64,000 bases of DNA from positions 62,001 through 126,000 of the forward strand of contig NZ_JAQSDK010000026.1 in NCBI RefSeq assembly GCF_029945885.1. Direction: 5' to 3'. The DNA comes from Brevundimonas sp. (GTDB taxonomy: Bacteria; Pseudomonadota; Alphaproteobacteria; Caulobacterales; Caulobacteraceae). A model generated the notes under the pieces. It was not told the DNA's origin. It did no database searches and saw nothing but the letters and a program-made list of their open reading frames with translations. Numbering within the stretch: the stretch's first letter is position 1; each line of letters opens with the position of its first letter. Made by a program: the position numbers and the translations under genes. This document shows, in pieces, positions 8,478 through 16,911 of the stretch.

Positions 8478-8610
8478 CAGCGCGCGTAGGAACCTCTGTA
8501 CGTTCGGTCCTTGCCGTCCACGGGCCGCGGTCAAAAACAACGCTGCAGCATAGATGCAGATAGCCCGGCCACCCGTCATGCCCCAGACGTCCCCTACGCC
8601 GTTCATTAGC

Positions 8611-9960
8611 TCAACCCTGCGGGCGGGGCGCAACCGGCAGCGCGACGATGACAGTCAAACCTCCGCCGGGGGTCTTCTCCAGAGAAATCTCCCCGCCCAT
8701 TTGCCTGATCAGAGAGCGGGCGATGGACAGTCCGAGGCCAGCTCCGCCGGTCTCCCGACTCCGCGACGCCTCGCCCCGGGCGAAGGGTTCGAAAGCGTCA
8801 GGCTCGAAGGCGTCCCCAAGGCCTGGCCCATAGTCGACGATCGCGATGCGCCAGACGGTTCCGGCATTATGCAGCTCCAGATCCGCGCCCCCGCCATACA
8901 GCACCGCATTCTCGAGGAGGTTCTCGAGAACTCTCCGCAAGCCGGGGGGATCAGCCAGCACCAAGGCGGAGTCCGGCATGGCGCCGAGCGTCACCGGCTG
9001 CCCGAGGGTGCGCCGTTCGCGCGCCGTGTCCGCGAGCAAGGGCACGATATCCATCGGGGCGACCACCGCCGGCTTTTCCTCGCCCTTGGCCACCAGCAGC
9101 ACATCGTCCACGAGGGTCGCCATCAGGGCGATGTCGCGATCGGCGCGCGCCCGCTGCTCGTCGTCGTCGATCAGGGCGACGCGCAGCCTCAGACGGGTGA
9201 GAAGGGTCTTCACGTCGTGGGCGGCGGCGGCCAGCATCCGCATCCGTTCGGCCATCAGCCGGCGGATTTCGGCGCGCATGCGATTGAAGGCCAGCGCCAC
9301 CTGCCGGGCCTCGGCCGAACCGCCTTCGTCCATCGGCGGTGCGTTCAGGTCCGCGGCGAAGCTGTCCGCTGCGTCGGCGATGACCTGTAACGGGCGAGTG
9401 GCGCGGCGGATGGTTCGCCAGACCAGAAGGGATGCGATCAGACCCACCGTGAAGTTGAGGATCAGCAGGACCGCGATCCGGCCACGCCGCCGCTGCTGCG
9501 GTCCTGGGGCCACGATCAGCCGTTGACCGTCGGCCAGTTGAACCGAGAAGGGGTAGGCGGGTGCGCGCCGATCCCTGAGCGGTCGCCAGCGGTCTTGCCG
9601 CTTTTGGGGAACGAGGATCCGGACCGTGCGTCGCTCGAGCGCCGAGCCATAAGCCGAATAGGCCATCGGTCGGATGCCCCGGCGTTCCACGTAGCCGGAG
9701 GGGACGCCGGAGCTCAGGAAGAACCGGGTCTGATCGCCGTTCATGGCGATCAGCAGCAGGTCGCGCTCCCGCGACGGGGTGCGATCGAGCAGATCGGCCG
9801 CGGCGGCGACCCGGGACGGCAGCGGCAATCGCCAGCCGCCGCCGGTCTCGCGCTGAAGATTGAGGAAGCCGATCAGGCCCATGACCTGGACGGTGGCCAG
9901 GACGATCACGACAACCAGCGTGAGCCGCGTCGAAAGCGGGAGGGGGAGACGCTGCTTCAC
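8611..9960 (-). CDS. EnvZ-like sensor histidine kinase
   Basis: A 449-residue membrane sensor starting at GTG 9960, which overlaps the response-regulator stop as GTGA. Upstream open frame is Arg/Pro-rich and belongs to the other gene. TM1 is at about 13-33 and TM2 at about 161-185, bracketing a periplasmic sensor of about 125 residues. A HAMP follows, then the dimerisation box with His248 in AAHDVKTLLTRLRL. The kinase domain shows the N-box ENLLENA (Asn351), G1 DYGPGLG and G2 GGAGLGLS. The H-box lacks the proline of the usual HDLRTPLTRLRL, which may alter phosphatase activity. Stimulus unknown. It is paired with the OmpR-type regulator. Confidence 0.93.
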   Translation of the reverse strand: MKQRLPLPLSTRLTLVVVIVLATVQVMGLIGFLNLQRETGGGWRLPLPSRVAAAADLLDRTPSRERDLLLIAMNGDQTRFFLSSGVPSGYVERRGIRPMAYSAYGSALERRTVRILVPQKRQDRWRPLRDRRAPAYPFSVQLADGQRLIVAPGPQQRRRGRIAVLLILNFTVGLIASLLVWRTIRRATRPLQVIADAADSFAADLNAPPMDEGGSAEARQVALAFNRMRAEIRRLMAERMRMLAAAAHDVKTLLTRLRLRVALIDDDEQRARADRDIALMATLVDDVLLVAKGEEKPAVVAPMDIVPLLADTARERRTLGQPVTLGAMPDSALVLADPPGLRRVLENLLENAVLYGGGADLELHNAGTVWRIAIVDYGPGLGDAFEPDAFEPFARGEASRSRETGGAGLGLSIARSLIRQMGGEISLEKTPGGGLTVIVALPVAPRPQG

Positions 9961-10670
9961 GGGAGAGCCTCCACCTCGGGGGTGAACAGATAGCCTGCGT
10001 TGCGCACGGTGCGGATCAGGCGCGGCTCCCGCGGATCGTCGCCGAGCTTTCGGCGCAGGCGCGAAACCTGGATGTCGATCGACCGGTCGAAGACGTCGGC
10101 GGCGCGCCCCTTCAGCATGTCCATCAGGTCGTCGCGGGACAGGATCGTCCGGGGTCGCCCCAGCAAGGCCGCCAGCAGGTCGAACTCCCCGGCGGTCAGT
10201 TCCAGCGGTTCGCCGGCCGGGTTGGTCAGGGCCCGGGTCGCCAGGTCGAGACGCCACCCCGCGAAAGCGTACATCCGGGGCGATCCCGCCGCTGTGGGCC
10301 GCTCGCGACGGCGCAGCAGGGCGCGGACGCGGGCGACCAACTCGCGCGGTTCGAACGGCTTGCCCAGATAGTCGTCGGCGCCGACCTCCAGCCCCACGAC
10401 CCGATCCATCGCCTCGCCCCGGGCCGAGGCGATCAGGACCGGCACGGGGCTCCGGCTCTGGAGACGCCGGCAGATCGACAGGCCGTCCTCGCCGGGCATC
10501 ATGATGTCGAGAATGATGAGATCCGGCGTCCGCCGCTCGTACAGGGCCCAGAAGGCAGCGGCGTCGGGCGCGGCCTCGCAGCGGAAGTCCTCCCGCGCCA
10601 GCAGGTCGCAGACCAGCCGCCGGATCTCCGGGTCGTCCTCGACGAGATAGATGAGCGCGCCCCGGGCCAT
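9957..10670 (-). CDS. OmpR-family response regulator
   Basis: A 237-residue two-domain regulator. The receiver shows the acidic pocket EDD (11-13), phosphoacceptor Asp55 in LIILDIMMPGEDG, Ser82 and Lys104 in YLGKPFEP. The C-terminal winged helix ends DIQVSRLRRKLGDDP and IRTVRNAGYLF. I chose ATG 10670 at the start of the receiver fold. In-frame GTG 10730 and ATG 10718 would add up to 20 residues, and none of the three has a strong ribosome site. Operon with the downstream kinase (GTGA overlap). It is divergent from the two small exported-protein genes, which are plausible targets. Confidence 0.93.
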   Translation of the reverse strand: MARGALIYLVEDDPEIRRLVCDLLAREDFRCEAAPDAAAFWALYERRTPDLIILDIMMPGEDGLSICRRLQSRSPVPVLIASARGEAMDRVVGLEVGADDYLGKPFEPRELVARVRALLRRRERPTAAGSPRMYAFAGWRLDLATRALTNPAGEPLELTAGEFDLLAALLGRPRTILSRDDLMDMLKGRAADVFDRSIDIQVSRLRRKLGDDPREPRLIRTVRNAGYLFTPEVEALP

Positions 10671-10817
10671 GCGCGAAGCTTGGCGCAGGACGGGAACGGC
10701 GACCAGCGCCGGATACATGCTGTTACGCACTGGCGCCGGCGTGAAAAACCCGTGGCGGGCGGCGGGTGCATGGTGAGGGCGTCCGGTTCAGACCGGTCCC
10801 AACCGAAGGCATCTCCC

Positions 10818-11342
10818 ATGACCTCCCTCGAACGAACCTCCCGCCTGCCCCGACGCGCGATGGTCGCCACTTCAGCGGCCGTTCTCGCCCTCGCCGGCGT
10901 CGCCGTCACGGCCGAGAGCGCCGACGCCCAGTCCCGCTCGCGAAGCCGCTCGGCCACCGTCAGCGGCCCCAACCATAGCGCCAGCCGAAGCGCCGAAATC
11001 TATCGCAGCCCGGGCTCCACTTCGGTGTCGCGGTCCGGCACGGTCGATGGCCAGCACTGGTCCAGCTCCCGCAGCCGCACCACCGTGGCGACCGAGGACG
11101 GCTATGCCACCAGCGCGACCCGCACCGGCCCGGCCGGGAACACCCAGACCCGCACCGGTCAGGTGACCGTGGACGAGAATGGCTACAGCCGCTCCTCCGA
11201 GGTCCAGACCTCGGGCGGCTACGGCTACGAGCGCGACGTCGATGTCTACCGCGACGAGAACGGCGCCGTGATCACCCGCGGCGTCACGACCAACAGCGGC
11301 GCCTCCTCCTCCAGCACTGTCGTCCGCACCCGCCCGGATTGA
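10818..11342 (+). CDS. Exported Ser/Thr-rich protein of unknown function
   Basis: A 174-residue protein with a signal peptide (LPRRAMVATSAAVLALAGVA ... ADAQ). The mature chain is rich in Ser, Arg, Thr and Gly and low in hydrophobic residues: SRSRSRSATVSG, SASRSAEIYRSPGSTSVSRS, STVVRTRPD. A YGYERDVDVYRDENGAV stretch is the only ordered-looking part. It may be a periplasmic or surface protein, repeat-like but without exact repeats. ATG 10818 was preferred over upstream starts because the signal peptide begins there. It is divergent from the response regulator and ends before a strong terminator. Confidence 0.75.
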   Translation: MTSLERTSRLPRRAMVATSAAVLALAGVAVTAESADAQSRSRSRSATVSGPNHSASRSAEIYRSPGSTSVSRSGTVDGQHWSSSRSRTTVATEDGYATSATRTGPAGNTQTRTGQVTVDENGYSRSSEVQTSGGYGYERDVDVYRDENGAVITRGVTTNSGASSSSTVVRTRPD

Positions 11343-11390
11343 CCTTTCCCGTTTCGGGCGGCGCTTCACCCGCCGCGACGTCCGCCCGAT

Positions 11391-11424
11391 GCCCCGGTCG
11401 CCCTGGCGACCGGGGCGCCTTTTC
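11391..11424 (+). terminator. Intrinsic terminator after the Ser-rich protein gene
   Basis: GCCCCGGTCGCC pairs perfectly with GGCGACCGGGGC across a CT loop (11391-11416) and is followed by GCCTTTTC. It lies 49 bp after the stop of the Ser-rich gene and just before the EF-hand gene, so the two probably form separate transcripts. Confidence 0.8.
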
Positions 11425-11437
11425 AGAGAGAAAACCG

Positions 11438-11878
11438 ATGCAGACCCTTGTTCCGTTCGCCGCGCTCGCCCTACTCTTGGCCGGTTCGCCCGCCGCCGCC
11501 CAGTCCGCGCCCGCCATGGTCGAGGCCCTGTTCGGGCGCGCCGACCTCAACAACGACGGCCTGCTGTCGCCGGCCGAGTTCCACGCCGCCCGCGAGACCC
11601 TGTTCGCCCGGGCAGATGCGAATGACGACGGCCGGCTGACGATGTCGGAAGCGCGCGCGCTACGACCCGAGGGTGGATCGCGCGAACGCCGGCGGCCGAG
11701 CCGCGAGGCGATCCAGGCCCTGCGGAGCATCGATCGCAACAACGATCGGGCGATCGACATCGGCGAGTTCCGCGTCCTGGGGAGCCAGCGCTTCGCCGCG
11801 GCCGACATCGACCGTGACGGTTACATCGCGCGGGGCGAAATCGCCGCCTTTGGCCGCTCCATGGGCATGGGCGACTGA
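11438..11878 (+). CDS. Exported EF-hand calcium-binding protein
   Basis: A 146-residue protein with signal peptide (ALALLLAGSPAAAQ) and four canonical 12-residue EF loops: Asp36-Glu47, Asp60-Glu71, Asp99-Glu110 and Asp123-Glu134. All have acidic or Asn ligands at positions 1, 3, 5 and 12. Loop 3 has Arg104 where Gly is usual. It should bind Ca2+ in the periplasm. ATG 11438 fits the signal peptide. Its stop is two bases before the fatty acid hydroxylase gene, so the two are probably co-transcribed. The neighbouring two-component system makes a calcium-response role possible but unproven. Confidence 0.9.
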   Translation: MQTLVPFAALALLLAGSPAAAQSAPAMVEALFGRADLNNDGLLSPAEFHAARETLFARADANDDGRLTMSEARALRPEGGSRERRRPSREAIQALRSIDRNNDRAIDIGEFRVLGSQRFAAADIDRDGYIARGEIAAFGRSMGMGD

Positions 11879-11880
11879 CG

Positions 11881-12720
11881 ATGCGCGGAGAGTACGCCCT
11901 GTGGTTCCTCGGCGTGGCGCTGGCCTTCGCCGTGCTCGAAGCTTGGCTGCGGCGCCGGTCCGGTCGTGGGTATGACCGGTCGGCCGCGCTGGGAACACTG
12001 GGAGTCGCGGGCGGACAGATCCTGTTCAACGGGCTGGCGGGGATCGGGATCGGGGCGGTCTATATGGCCGTCTGGTCGGCCACGCCGCTGCGCCAGCCGC
12101 TGGACTCGGCCTGGTCTTGGGCCGCGCTCTTCCTGCTTTTCGAGTTTCTCTACTATTGGCAGCATCGCCTCAGCCACGAGGTGCGCTGGCTCTGGGCCAG
12201 CCACAGCGTGCATCATTCGGCCGAGGAACTGACCCTGCCGGCCGCCTTCCGTCTCGGATGGACCGGCTCGATCTCCGGGCTCTGGCTGTTCTTCCTGCCG
12301 CTGCCGGCGCTCGGCTGGCACCCCGCCGCTGTCGCGGCGGTGCTGGCCTTCAACCTGCGCTTCCAGTTCTTCCTGCACAGCGAGTTGCCGCCTCGACTGG
12401 GGCCCCTGGAGTGGATCTTCAACACCCCGTCGGCGCACCGCGTCCACCACTCCTCAAACGCCAGCTATCTCGACCGGAACTACGGCGGGGTGCTCATCGT
12501 CTTCGATCGACTGTTCGGCACCTATGCGCGCGAGCGGCCCGAGGAGCCGTGCCGCTACGGCCTGACCGAACCGGTCGGCAGCAACAATCCGGTCCGCATC
12601 GCCTTCCACGAATGGGGCCGGCTGCTGGGCGACATGACGCGGGCGGGCGGACCCGTGTCCGCCGTTCGCGTGGCGCTGGGCTATCCCGGGAAGCGTCCGG
12701 AGGGGCATCATCATGTCTGA
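11881..12720 (+). CDS. Sterol desaturase / fatty acid hydroxylase family protein
   Basis: A 279-residue membrane di-iron enzyme. The histidine clusters are H95RLSH99, H108SVHH112 and H186RVHH190, embedded among hydrophobic segments (AALFLLFEFLYYW, ISGLWLFFLPLPALGW). This is the diagnostic arrangement of the family, which hydroxylates or desaturates lipid chains. Substrate cannot be told; bacterial members act on carotenoids, hopanoids, ornithine lipids or fatty acids. It starts two bases after the EF-hand stop and is followed after 15 bp by the hydrolase gene. Confidence 0.92.
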   Translation: MRGEYALWFLGVALAFAVLEAWLRRRSGRGYDRSAALGTLGVAGGQILFNGLAGIGIGAVYMAVWSATPLRQPLDSAWSWAALFLLFEFLYYWQHRLSHEVRWLWASHSVHHSAEELTLPAAFRLGWTGSISGLWLFFLPLPALGWHPAAVAAVLAFNLRFQFFLHSELPPRLGPLEWIFNTPSAHRVHHSSNASYLDRNYGGVLIVFDRLFGTYARERPEEPCRYGLTEPVGSNNPVRIAFHEWGRLLGDMTRAGGPVSAVRVALGYPGKRPEGHHHV

Positions 12721-12735
12721 TAGGGAGACCGACGT

Positions 12736-13776
12736 ATGACCGATGCAAACAGCCTTCGCGGAATTGGCGTGGCGCTCGCCGCCGGCCTGGCCCTGGCGAT
12801 GGCGTCGCCGGTCGGCGCCGGCTCCGTGGTCGTCGAGGCCGGGCGGCTCCCGGACCCCGCGTCCGTCGAGGTGATCGATGGCGAATGGCGCGACGACGCG
12901 CGGGACCGGACCGTTCCCTACAAGCTCTACCTGCCTTCAGGGTCCGGGCCGGCGCCGGTGGTGCTGTTCTCTCATGGCCTCGGCGGTTCGCGAGAGGCCG
13001 CCGGCTTCCTTCTGGAGGCCCTGGCCGAGGCCGGCTTTGCGGCGGTCTCGATCCAGCACCCCGGAACCGATGAATCCATTCTCGCGGACCTCCGACCCGG
13101 CGAAGGCCGCCAGGCGTTGGCGCGGCTCACGCGCGGTCCCGGCGCCCGCGCCGGCGCCGTGGCGCGCTTCGGCGACGTCCGCTTCGTGATCGACCGGCTT
13201 GAGGCCGAGAACGCCAGCGGACGCTTCGCCGGCCGGTTCGATCTCATGCGGCTGGGCATGTCCGGTCATTCATACGGGGCCCTGACCACGCTGGTCGTGC
13301 TGGGTCAGGGCTCATCCGACGGCGCACCAGGCCCGTTCCGGGATCCCCGGATCGACGCCGGGATTGTTTACAGCCCCAACGCCCCGCGGAACCAGGATCC
13401 CGGTACGGCCCTGGCCGGAATCCGGACGCCGATCCTGCATTTCACCGGCACGGAGGATCGGACGCCGTTCGATCTGGAGGACACCCCGGAAGGGCGAACG
13501 CTTCCGTTCCGCACCATCACGGGCGCCGATCAGTACCTGGTTGTCCTGACCGGCGGTGATCATCAGATCTTTGGCGGAAGGGTGCAGGCGAGGCGAGGGA
13601 TGACGTCGACCCAGACGGCGCAGACCGGGGCGATCGTGCGCGAGTCCTTGATGTTCTGGCGCGCGCATTTGTTGGGCGACGTCGATGCTCAGAACGCCCT
13701 GTGCGAGCTGCCCCGGAGTGTGGCCGACGTCGCGCACGCCGAGGTCAAGGCTCCCCGGTGCGATCCGGATGGCTGA
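12736..13776 (+). CDS. Exported alpha/beta hydrolase (PAF-acetylhydrolase/dienelactone hydrolase-like)
   Basis: A 346-residue secreted hydrolase. A signal peptide (GVALAAGLALAMASPVGAG) precedes the core, with oxyanion segment VVLFSHGLGGSREAAGF and nucleophile Ser179 in GMSGHSYGALT. The probable acid is in LHFTGTEDRTPF and the His in TGGDHQIFGG. TAGGGAGA is just upstream of the ATG. Likely an esterase or lipase acting in the periplasm. Its place behind the fatty acid hydroxylase suggests lipid substrates, which is inference. Confidence 0.88.
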   Translation: MTDANSLRGIGVALAAGLALAMASPVGAGSVVVEAGRLPDPASVEVIDGEWRDDARDRTVPYKLYLPSGSGPAPVVLFSHGLGGSREAAGFLLEALAEAGFAAVSIQHPGTDESILADLRPGEGRQALARLTRGPGARAGAVARFGDVRFVIDRLEAENASGRFAGRFDLMRLGMSGHSYGALTTLVVLGQGSSDGAPGPFRDPRIDAGIVYSPNAPRNQDPGTALAGIRTPILHFTGTEDRTPFDLEDTPEGRTLPFRTITGADQYLVVLTGGDHQIFGGRVQARRGMTSTQTAQTGAIVRESLMFWRAHLLGDVDAQNALCELPRSVADVAHAEVKAPRCDPDG

Positions 13777-14088
13777 GTTCCGATCTTCACGTTGTTGCCC
13801 GATCGGGCTCAACTCTGCTGGCGAAGATCCCGCGGCGCAGCGGGGCGGACACATCCAGCATCGTTGGAGCCGAGCCACGGGTCGAATCCGGTTCACTCCA
13901 TCGTCCAGCGATTGATCACCCGACCGCTGGACCGGTGCACGATGCCGGCCAGGCCGGCACCAGGCGGCGGACGATCTGTCTCGGTCCACGCGCTGGTCTC
14001 GACTTCGGTCCGGGATCGGTCTCAACGGCCGTATGCGGTGCTGATCGGAAGGTCGTTGCTCTTGGCCAGGATATTGACCTCGGCAACA
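13777..14088. other. 312-bp region without a recognisable gene
   Basis: No frame in this stretch resembles a protein I know. It contains a perfect palindrome TGCCGGCC-A-GGCCGGCA at 13943-13959 with no T-run. It may be the scrambled upstream part of the halogenase pseudogene or its old flank. Confidence 0.4.
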
Positions 14089-14561
14089 GACGCGACTCGC
14101 GCGACCGCCCGCGAGACGGGATGGCCGTGGCGCATTCCGCTGCAACACCGCACCGGCAAAGGCCACGTCTATTCCAGCGCCCATATCGAGGATGACGAGG
14201 CAGAACGGGTCCTGCTCGCGAACCTCGAGGGCGAGCAGCTGGCCGAGCCGAACCGGCTCCGCTTCCGGCCCGGTAAGCGCAAGCAGGGCTGGAACAGGAA
14301 CTGCGTGGCCATCGGCCTCGCCGCCGGCTTCCTAGAGCCGTTCGAGTCAGCATTCACCTGATCCAGTCGGCCATCATCCGCATGGTCCGGCTGCTGCCCG
14401 ACGCCGGTTTCGACCCCGCCACCATCGCCGAGTTTAACGGCCAGACCGACTTCGAGTACGAGCGGGTCCGCGACTTCATCCTGCACTACAAGCCACGGCG
14501 CGGGACGACTCGGCCTTCTGGCGCTACTGCCGCGACATGGAGGCGCCCGACACCCTGCGCG
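14089..14561 (+). pseudogene. Tryptophan halogenase, C-terminal remnant with frameshifts
   Basis: Three successive frames together spell the C-terminal part of a flavin-dependent tryptophan halogenase. They read [20 protein letters not shown], then [31 protein letters not shown]; then (frame change near 14350) [19 protein letters not shown] and DFEYERVRDFILHYK; then (second change near 14495) DDSAFWRYCRDMEAPDTLR. The FAD-binding N-terminus and the catalytic lysine are absent, so it cannot be active. The homology stops exactly where an IS21-like terminal sequence begins. Confidence 0.8.
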
Positions 14562-14590
14562 TGTGGATCGGCGTCGGGACCCACACACAG
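14562..14590. repeat. IS21-type terminal sequence fragment
   Basis: TGTGGATCGGCGT follows the halogenase remnant directly and matches the left end of the IS21 element at 53632. In both places it is preceded by CTGCGCG. No transposase lies next to it, so this is probably a scar of an IS21 insertion followed by deletion. Confidence 0.5.
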
Positions 14591-14715
14591 GGTCTCAGTG
14601 ATGTGGACGATCATTGGTCCGTGAATCGGCTCCGGCCCGTTCTCAGGTCATCCTCGGCTCTCGGCTCGAGGCTTCGCCATGATCAGCTTCGCCCATCTCA
14701 AGTGGTCGATTCGCT

Positions 14716-16134
14716 TCAGCCGAGCCATCCGAGGCCCAGCGCCTTCTGAAGCGCAACATAGTCTGCGGTCAAACCGGCCGTGGCCGCGGAGAGACCGTCC
14801 TCAGCATCGATCCGCTGCCGCTCTGCGCCGAGCGCATCGATGCGCGACACCTTGCCGGCTCGGTAATTCTGCTGCGTCAAATTGGCTGATCGGTCGGCCG
14901 ACGCCTTCGCCCGCGCGAGAATCGCGACGGTTGCACGACTGGCTCGGAACCGCGCCAAGGCATCTTCCGTGTCTCGTAACGCCCCGAGGACCGCCGCGTC
15001 ATACAGGGCTTCGGCTTCGTCTCGCGCCGATTCGCGCTGCCTGATCTGCCCTTGCACACGACCAAAATTCAGCACGCTCCACTGCAATGTCGGGGCGCCC
15101 AACGCGACGAAATCATCGAGATGCGTCAAGTCGGAAGGTTGCGTACCGCCGATCCCGATCACGCCCATCCAGCTGAGCCGCGGGAACCTGGCGGCTTCCG
15201 CGACCCCGATCCGAGCGGTATCGGCGGCGAGCCGGCGTTCAGCGGCGCGCACGTCGGGCCTCCGCCTGAGCATGGCTTCCGGATCGCCGATGGCAACGGC
15301 GGCGGGCGGCAGCGGCGCCGGCCGGGGCGGATCGAGCATTGCATCAAGGGCGCCCGGCTGCTCTCCGCAGAGCAAGGCGAGGGCGTTCATATAGCCCTCG
15401 GCCTGGGCCACGAGTGGCGCCACCCTGGCATTGGCGGTCTCGAACTGCATGCTGAGCCGTTCGACATCGAGCGCGGAAGCGACGCCCCTTTCGAACTGCT
15501 GGCGCGTGAGGTCGAGCATCTGCTGCTGGAGTTCCACCGACCGTCGCGCCAACGCGATCCGCGTCTGTGTGGCTCGAAGGCCGATATAGGCATGGGCGAC
15601 CTCGGCGGTCAGGCTCACCTGCGCGTCAGCCAAAGTGGCCTCTGTGGCTTGCGCGGTCGCTGTCGCGGCTTCGATGCTGCGCCGCCTCCCGCCGAACAGG
15701 TCGATCTCCCAGCTGGCGTCGAAGGCGGCGGTATATAGATCAAAGGAATTCTCCCCGGTTCCGACCAGAGCCGGGATCATGGCGCCGGCAGCGCTGGAGC
15801 CGCTCTCCGGCACGCGGCCATGGCCAGCCAGCGCACCGGCGGCGACGTTCGGCGCCGCGTTGGCTCGCTCGATCCGCAGCATGGCGCGCGCTTGACGCAA
15901 GCGGGCCTGGGAAGCCGCCATATTCGGATTTGCCCGCAGCGCCCGCTCTTCAATTCCGTCAAGGATAGGGTCATCCAGCGTCTCCCACCACCGGGCAACG
16001 AGAGGCGTTGCGATGACGGCGGTGTCCCCCATGCGCACGAAGCGGGATGAAATCCCCGGCGGGCCGACATAGTCGGGACCGACCGTGCAGGCGGACAGCA
16101 CAGGAAGCAGGGCGAAGAGCCAATAGGTGCGCAT
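14716..16134 (-). CDS. RND efflux outer-membrane factor (NodT family lipoprotein)
   Basis: A 472-residue TolC/NodT-type channel. The lipoprotein signal LFALLPVLSAC gives a lipidated Cys. The paired outer-membrane-factor repeats are visible (WWETLDDPILDGIEERALRA ... NPNMAASQARLRQARAMLRI; RRPDVRAAERRLAADTARIG ... RFPRLSWMG). ATG 16134 was chosen because AAAGAG lies six bases upstream and the lipobox follows at normal distance. Upstream frame is not signal-like. It is divergent from the TetR-adaptor-pump operon and surely works with it, sharing the regulatory gap at 16135-16317. Confidence 0.92.
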   Translation of the reverse strand: MRTYWLFALLPVLSACTVGPDYVGPPGISSRFVRMGDTAVIATPLVARWWETLDDPILDGIEERALRANPNMAASQARLRQARAMLRIERANAAPNVAAGALAGHGRVPESGSSAAGAMIPALVGTGENSFDLYTAAFDASWEIDLFGGRRRSIEAATATAQATEATLADAQVSLTAEVAHAYIGLRATQTRIALARRSVELQQQMLDLTRQQFERGVASALDVERLSMQFETANARVAPLVAQAEGYMNALALLCGEQPGALDAMLDPPRPAPLPPAAVAIGDPEAMLRRRPDVRAAERRLAADTARIGVAEAARFPRLSWMGVIGIGGTQPSDLTHLDDFVALGAPTLQWSVLNFGRVQGQIRQRESARDEAEALYDAAVLGALRDTEDALARFRASRATVAILARAKASADRSANLTQQNYRAGKVSRIDALGAERQRIDAEDGLSAATAGLTADYVALQKALGLGWLG

Positions 16135-16289
16135 GGGCATCTCTTTGCTTGGCGACCGCACACTTGCGCGCGAGGTCCGCTGAACGGCGTCACATCCCGG
16201 CTTCGGTTCGGCTCGGGACCGCCAGCCAATCTGACGACACCGAATCTGCGGCCTAGACAACGCTGTGACGGGCAGATAGTTATCGACTT

Positions 16290-16299
16290 AACGGCCGTT
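16290..16299. promoter_or_regulatory. Palindrome in the divergent efflux promoter region (candidate TetR operator)
   Basis: AACGGCCGTT is a perfect 10-bp palindrome, flanked by TT and CAA, 18 bp before the TTG start of the tetR gene and 155 bp from the outer-membrane factor gene. A binding site here would control both directions. No exact -35/-10 was identified. Confidence 0.45.
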
Positions 16300-16317
16300 C
16301 AACAAGGGGATGTCGGA

Positions 16318-16911
16318 TTGACCGACACGCGTACCGCAATTCTCGATGCCGCCGCTCGGCTCTATGCGGCGGACGGTTATTCCGCCGTCTCCATGCGTGA
16401 CGTCGCCGCCGAAGTATCGATGACACAGGCTAACCTATACTATCATTTTCGAGACAAGGCACAGCTGGTCGAGGATACGCTCGCGCATGTCCTGGTTACC
16501 AGAATGTCACCGCTGGATGATTTGTTCAAAACGACTTCTTCTCCGGAATATCAGTTGCGGGTTTTTGTTGAGTGGTTCGTGACGCTCTTGTTCAATGATC
16601 TGATATTTACTCAACTGATGCTGCGCGAGTTGATCGACGGCGATGTGGAAAGAGTCGCGCGCCTCTCGAGAGCGGTCTTCGACAAGCCGTTCTCGCTGAT
16701 TGACGGGATCGTCTCAGCCTATTCGCCCGGCAAGAACTCAGCCCTGACGACGGCGTCCGTCATCGCCCTCATCATCGGGCACGTCCAGATGGCGCGCATT
16801 CTTCCATATCTGTCCAGCGGCCACGCTGATCACGCCGATCCGAAAATCATCGCCGCACATGTTCTCTCCACCCTGCAGCGCGCGCTCAAGGACCAATCCG
16901 ATGCCCTTTAG
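16318..16911 (+). CDS. TetR family repressor of the RND efflux operon
   Basis: A 197-residue regulator with the classic N-terminal HTH: ILDAAARLYAADGYSAVSMR, DVAAEVSMTQANLYYHFRDK. The C-terminal ligand domain is not family-diagnostic. It starts at TTG 16318 with AAGGGG upstream; an ATG at 16310 is out of frame and stops at once. The coding sequence is visibly less GC-rich than its neighbours in the middle (for example 16430-16620). Its last codons overlap the adaptor gene start by 11 bases, so it is first in the operon and probably autoregulated. Confidence 0.93.
   Translation: MTDTRTAILDAAARLYAADGYSAVSMRDVAAEVSMTQANLYYHFRDKAQLVEDTLAHVLVTRMSPLDDLFKTTSSPEYQLRVFVEWFVTLLFNDLIFTQLMLRELIDGDVERVARLSRAVFDKPFSLIDGIVSAYSPGKNSALTTASVIALIIGHVQMARILPYLSSGHADHADPKIIAAHVLSTLQRALKDQSDAL

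Noticed and set aside
13943-13959. Terminator at the palindrome TGCCGGCC-A-GGCCGGCA
   Set aside because: No T-run on either strand and a one-base loop; probably a chance GC palindrome.
6173-14700. Integrase or phage attachment gene at the left border
   Set aside because: No tyrosine or serine recombinase motif was seen on either strand, so the left island end rests only on the repeat.
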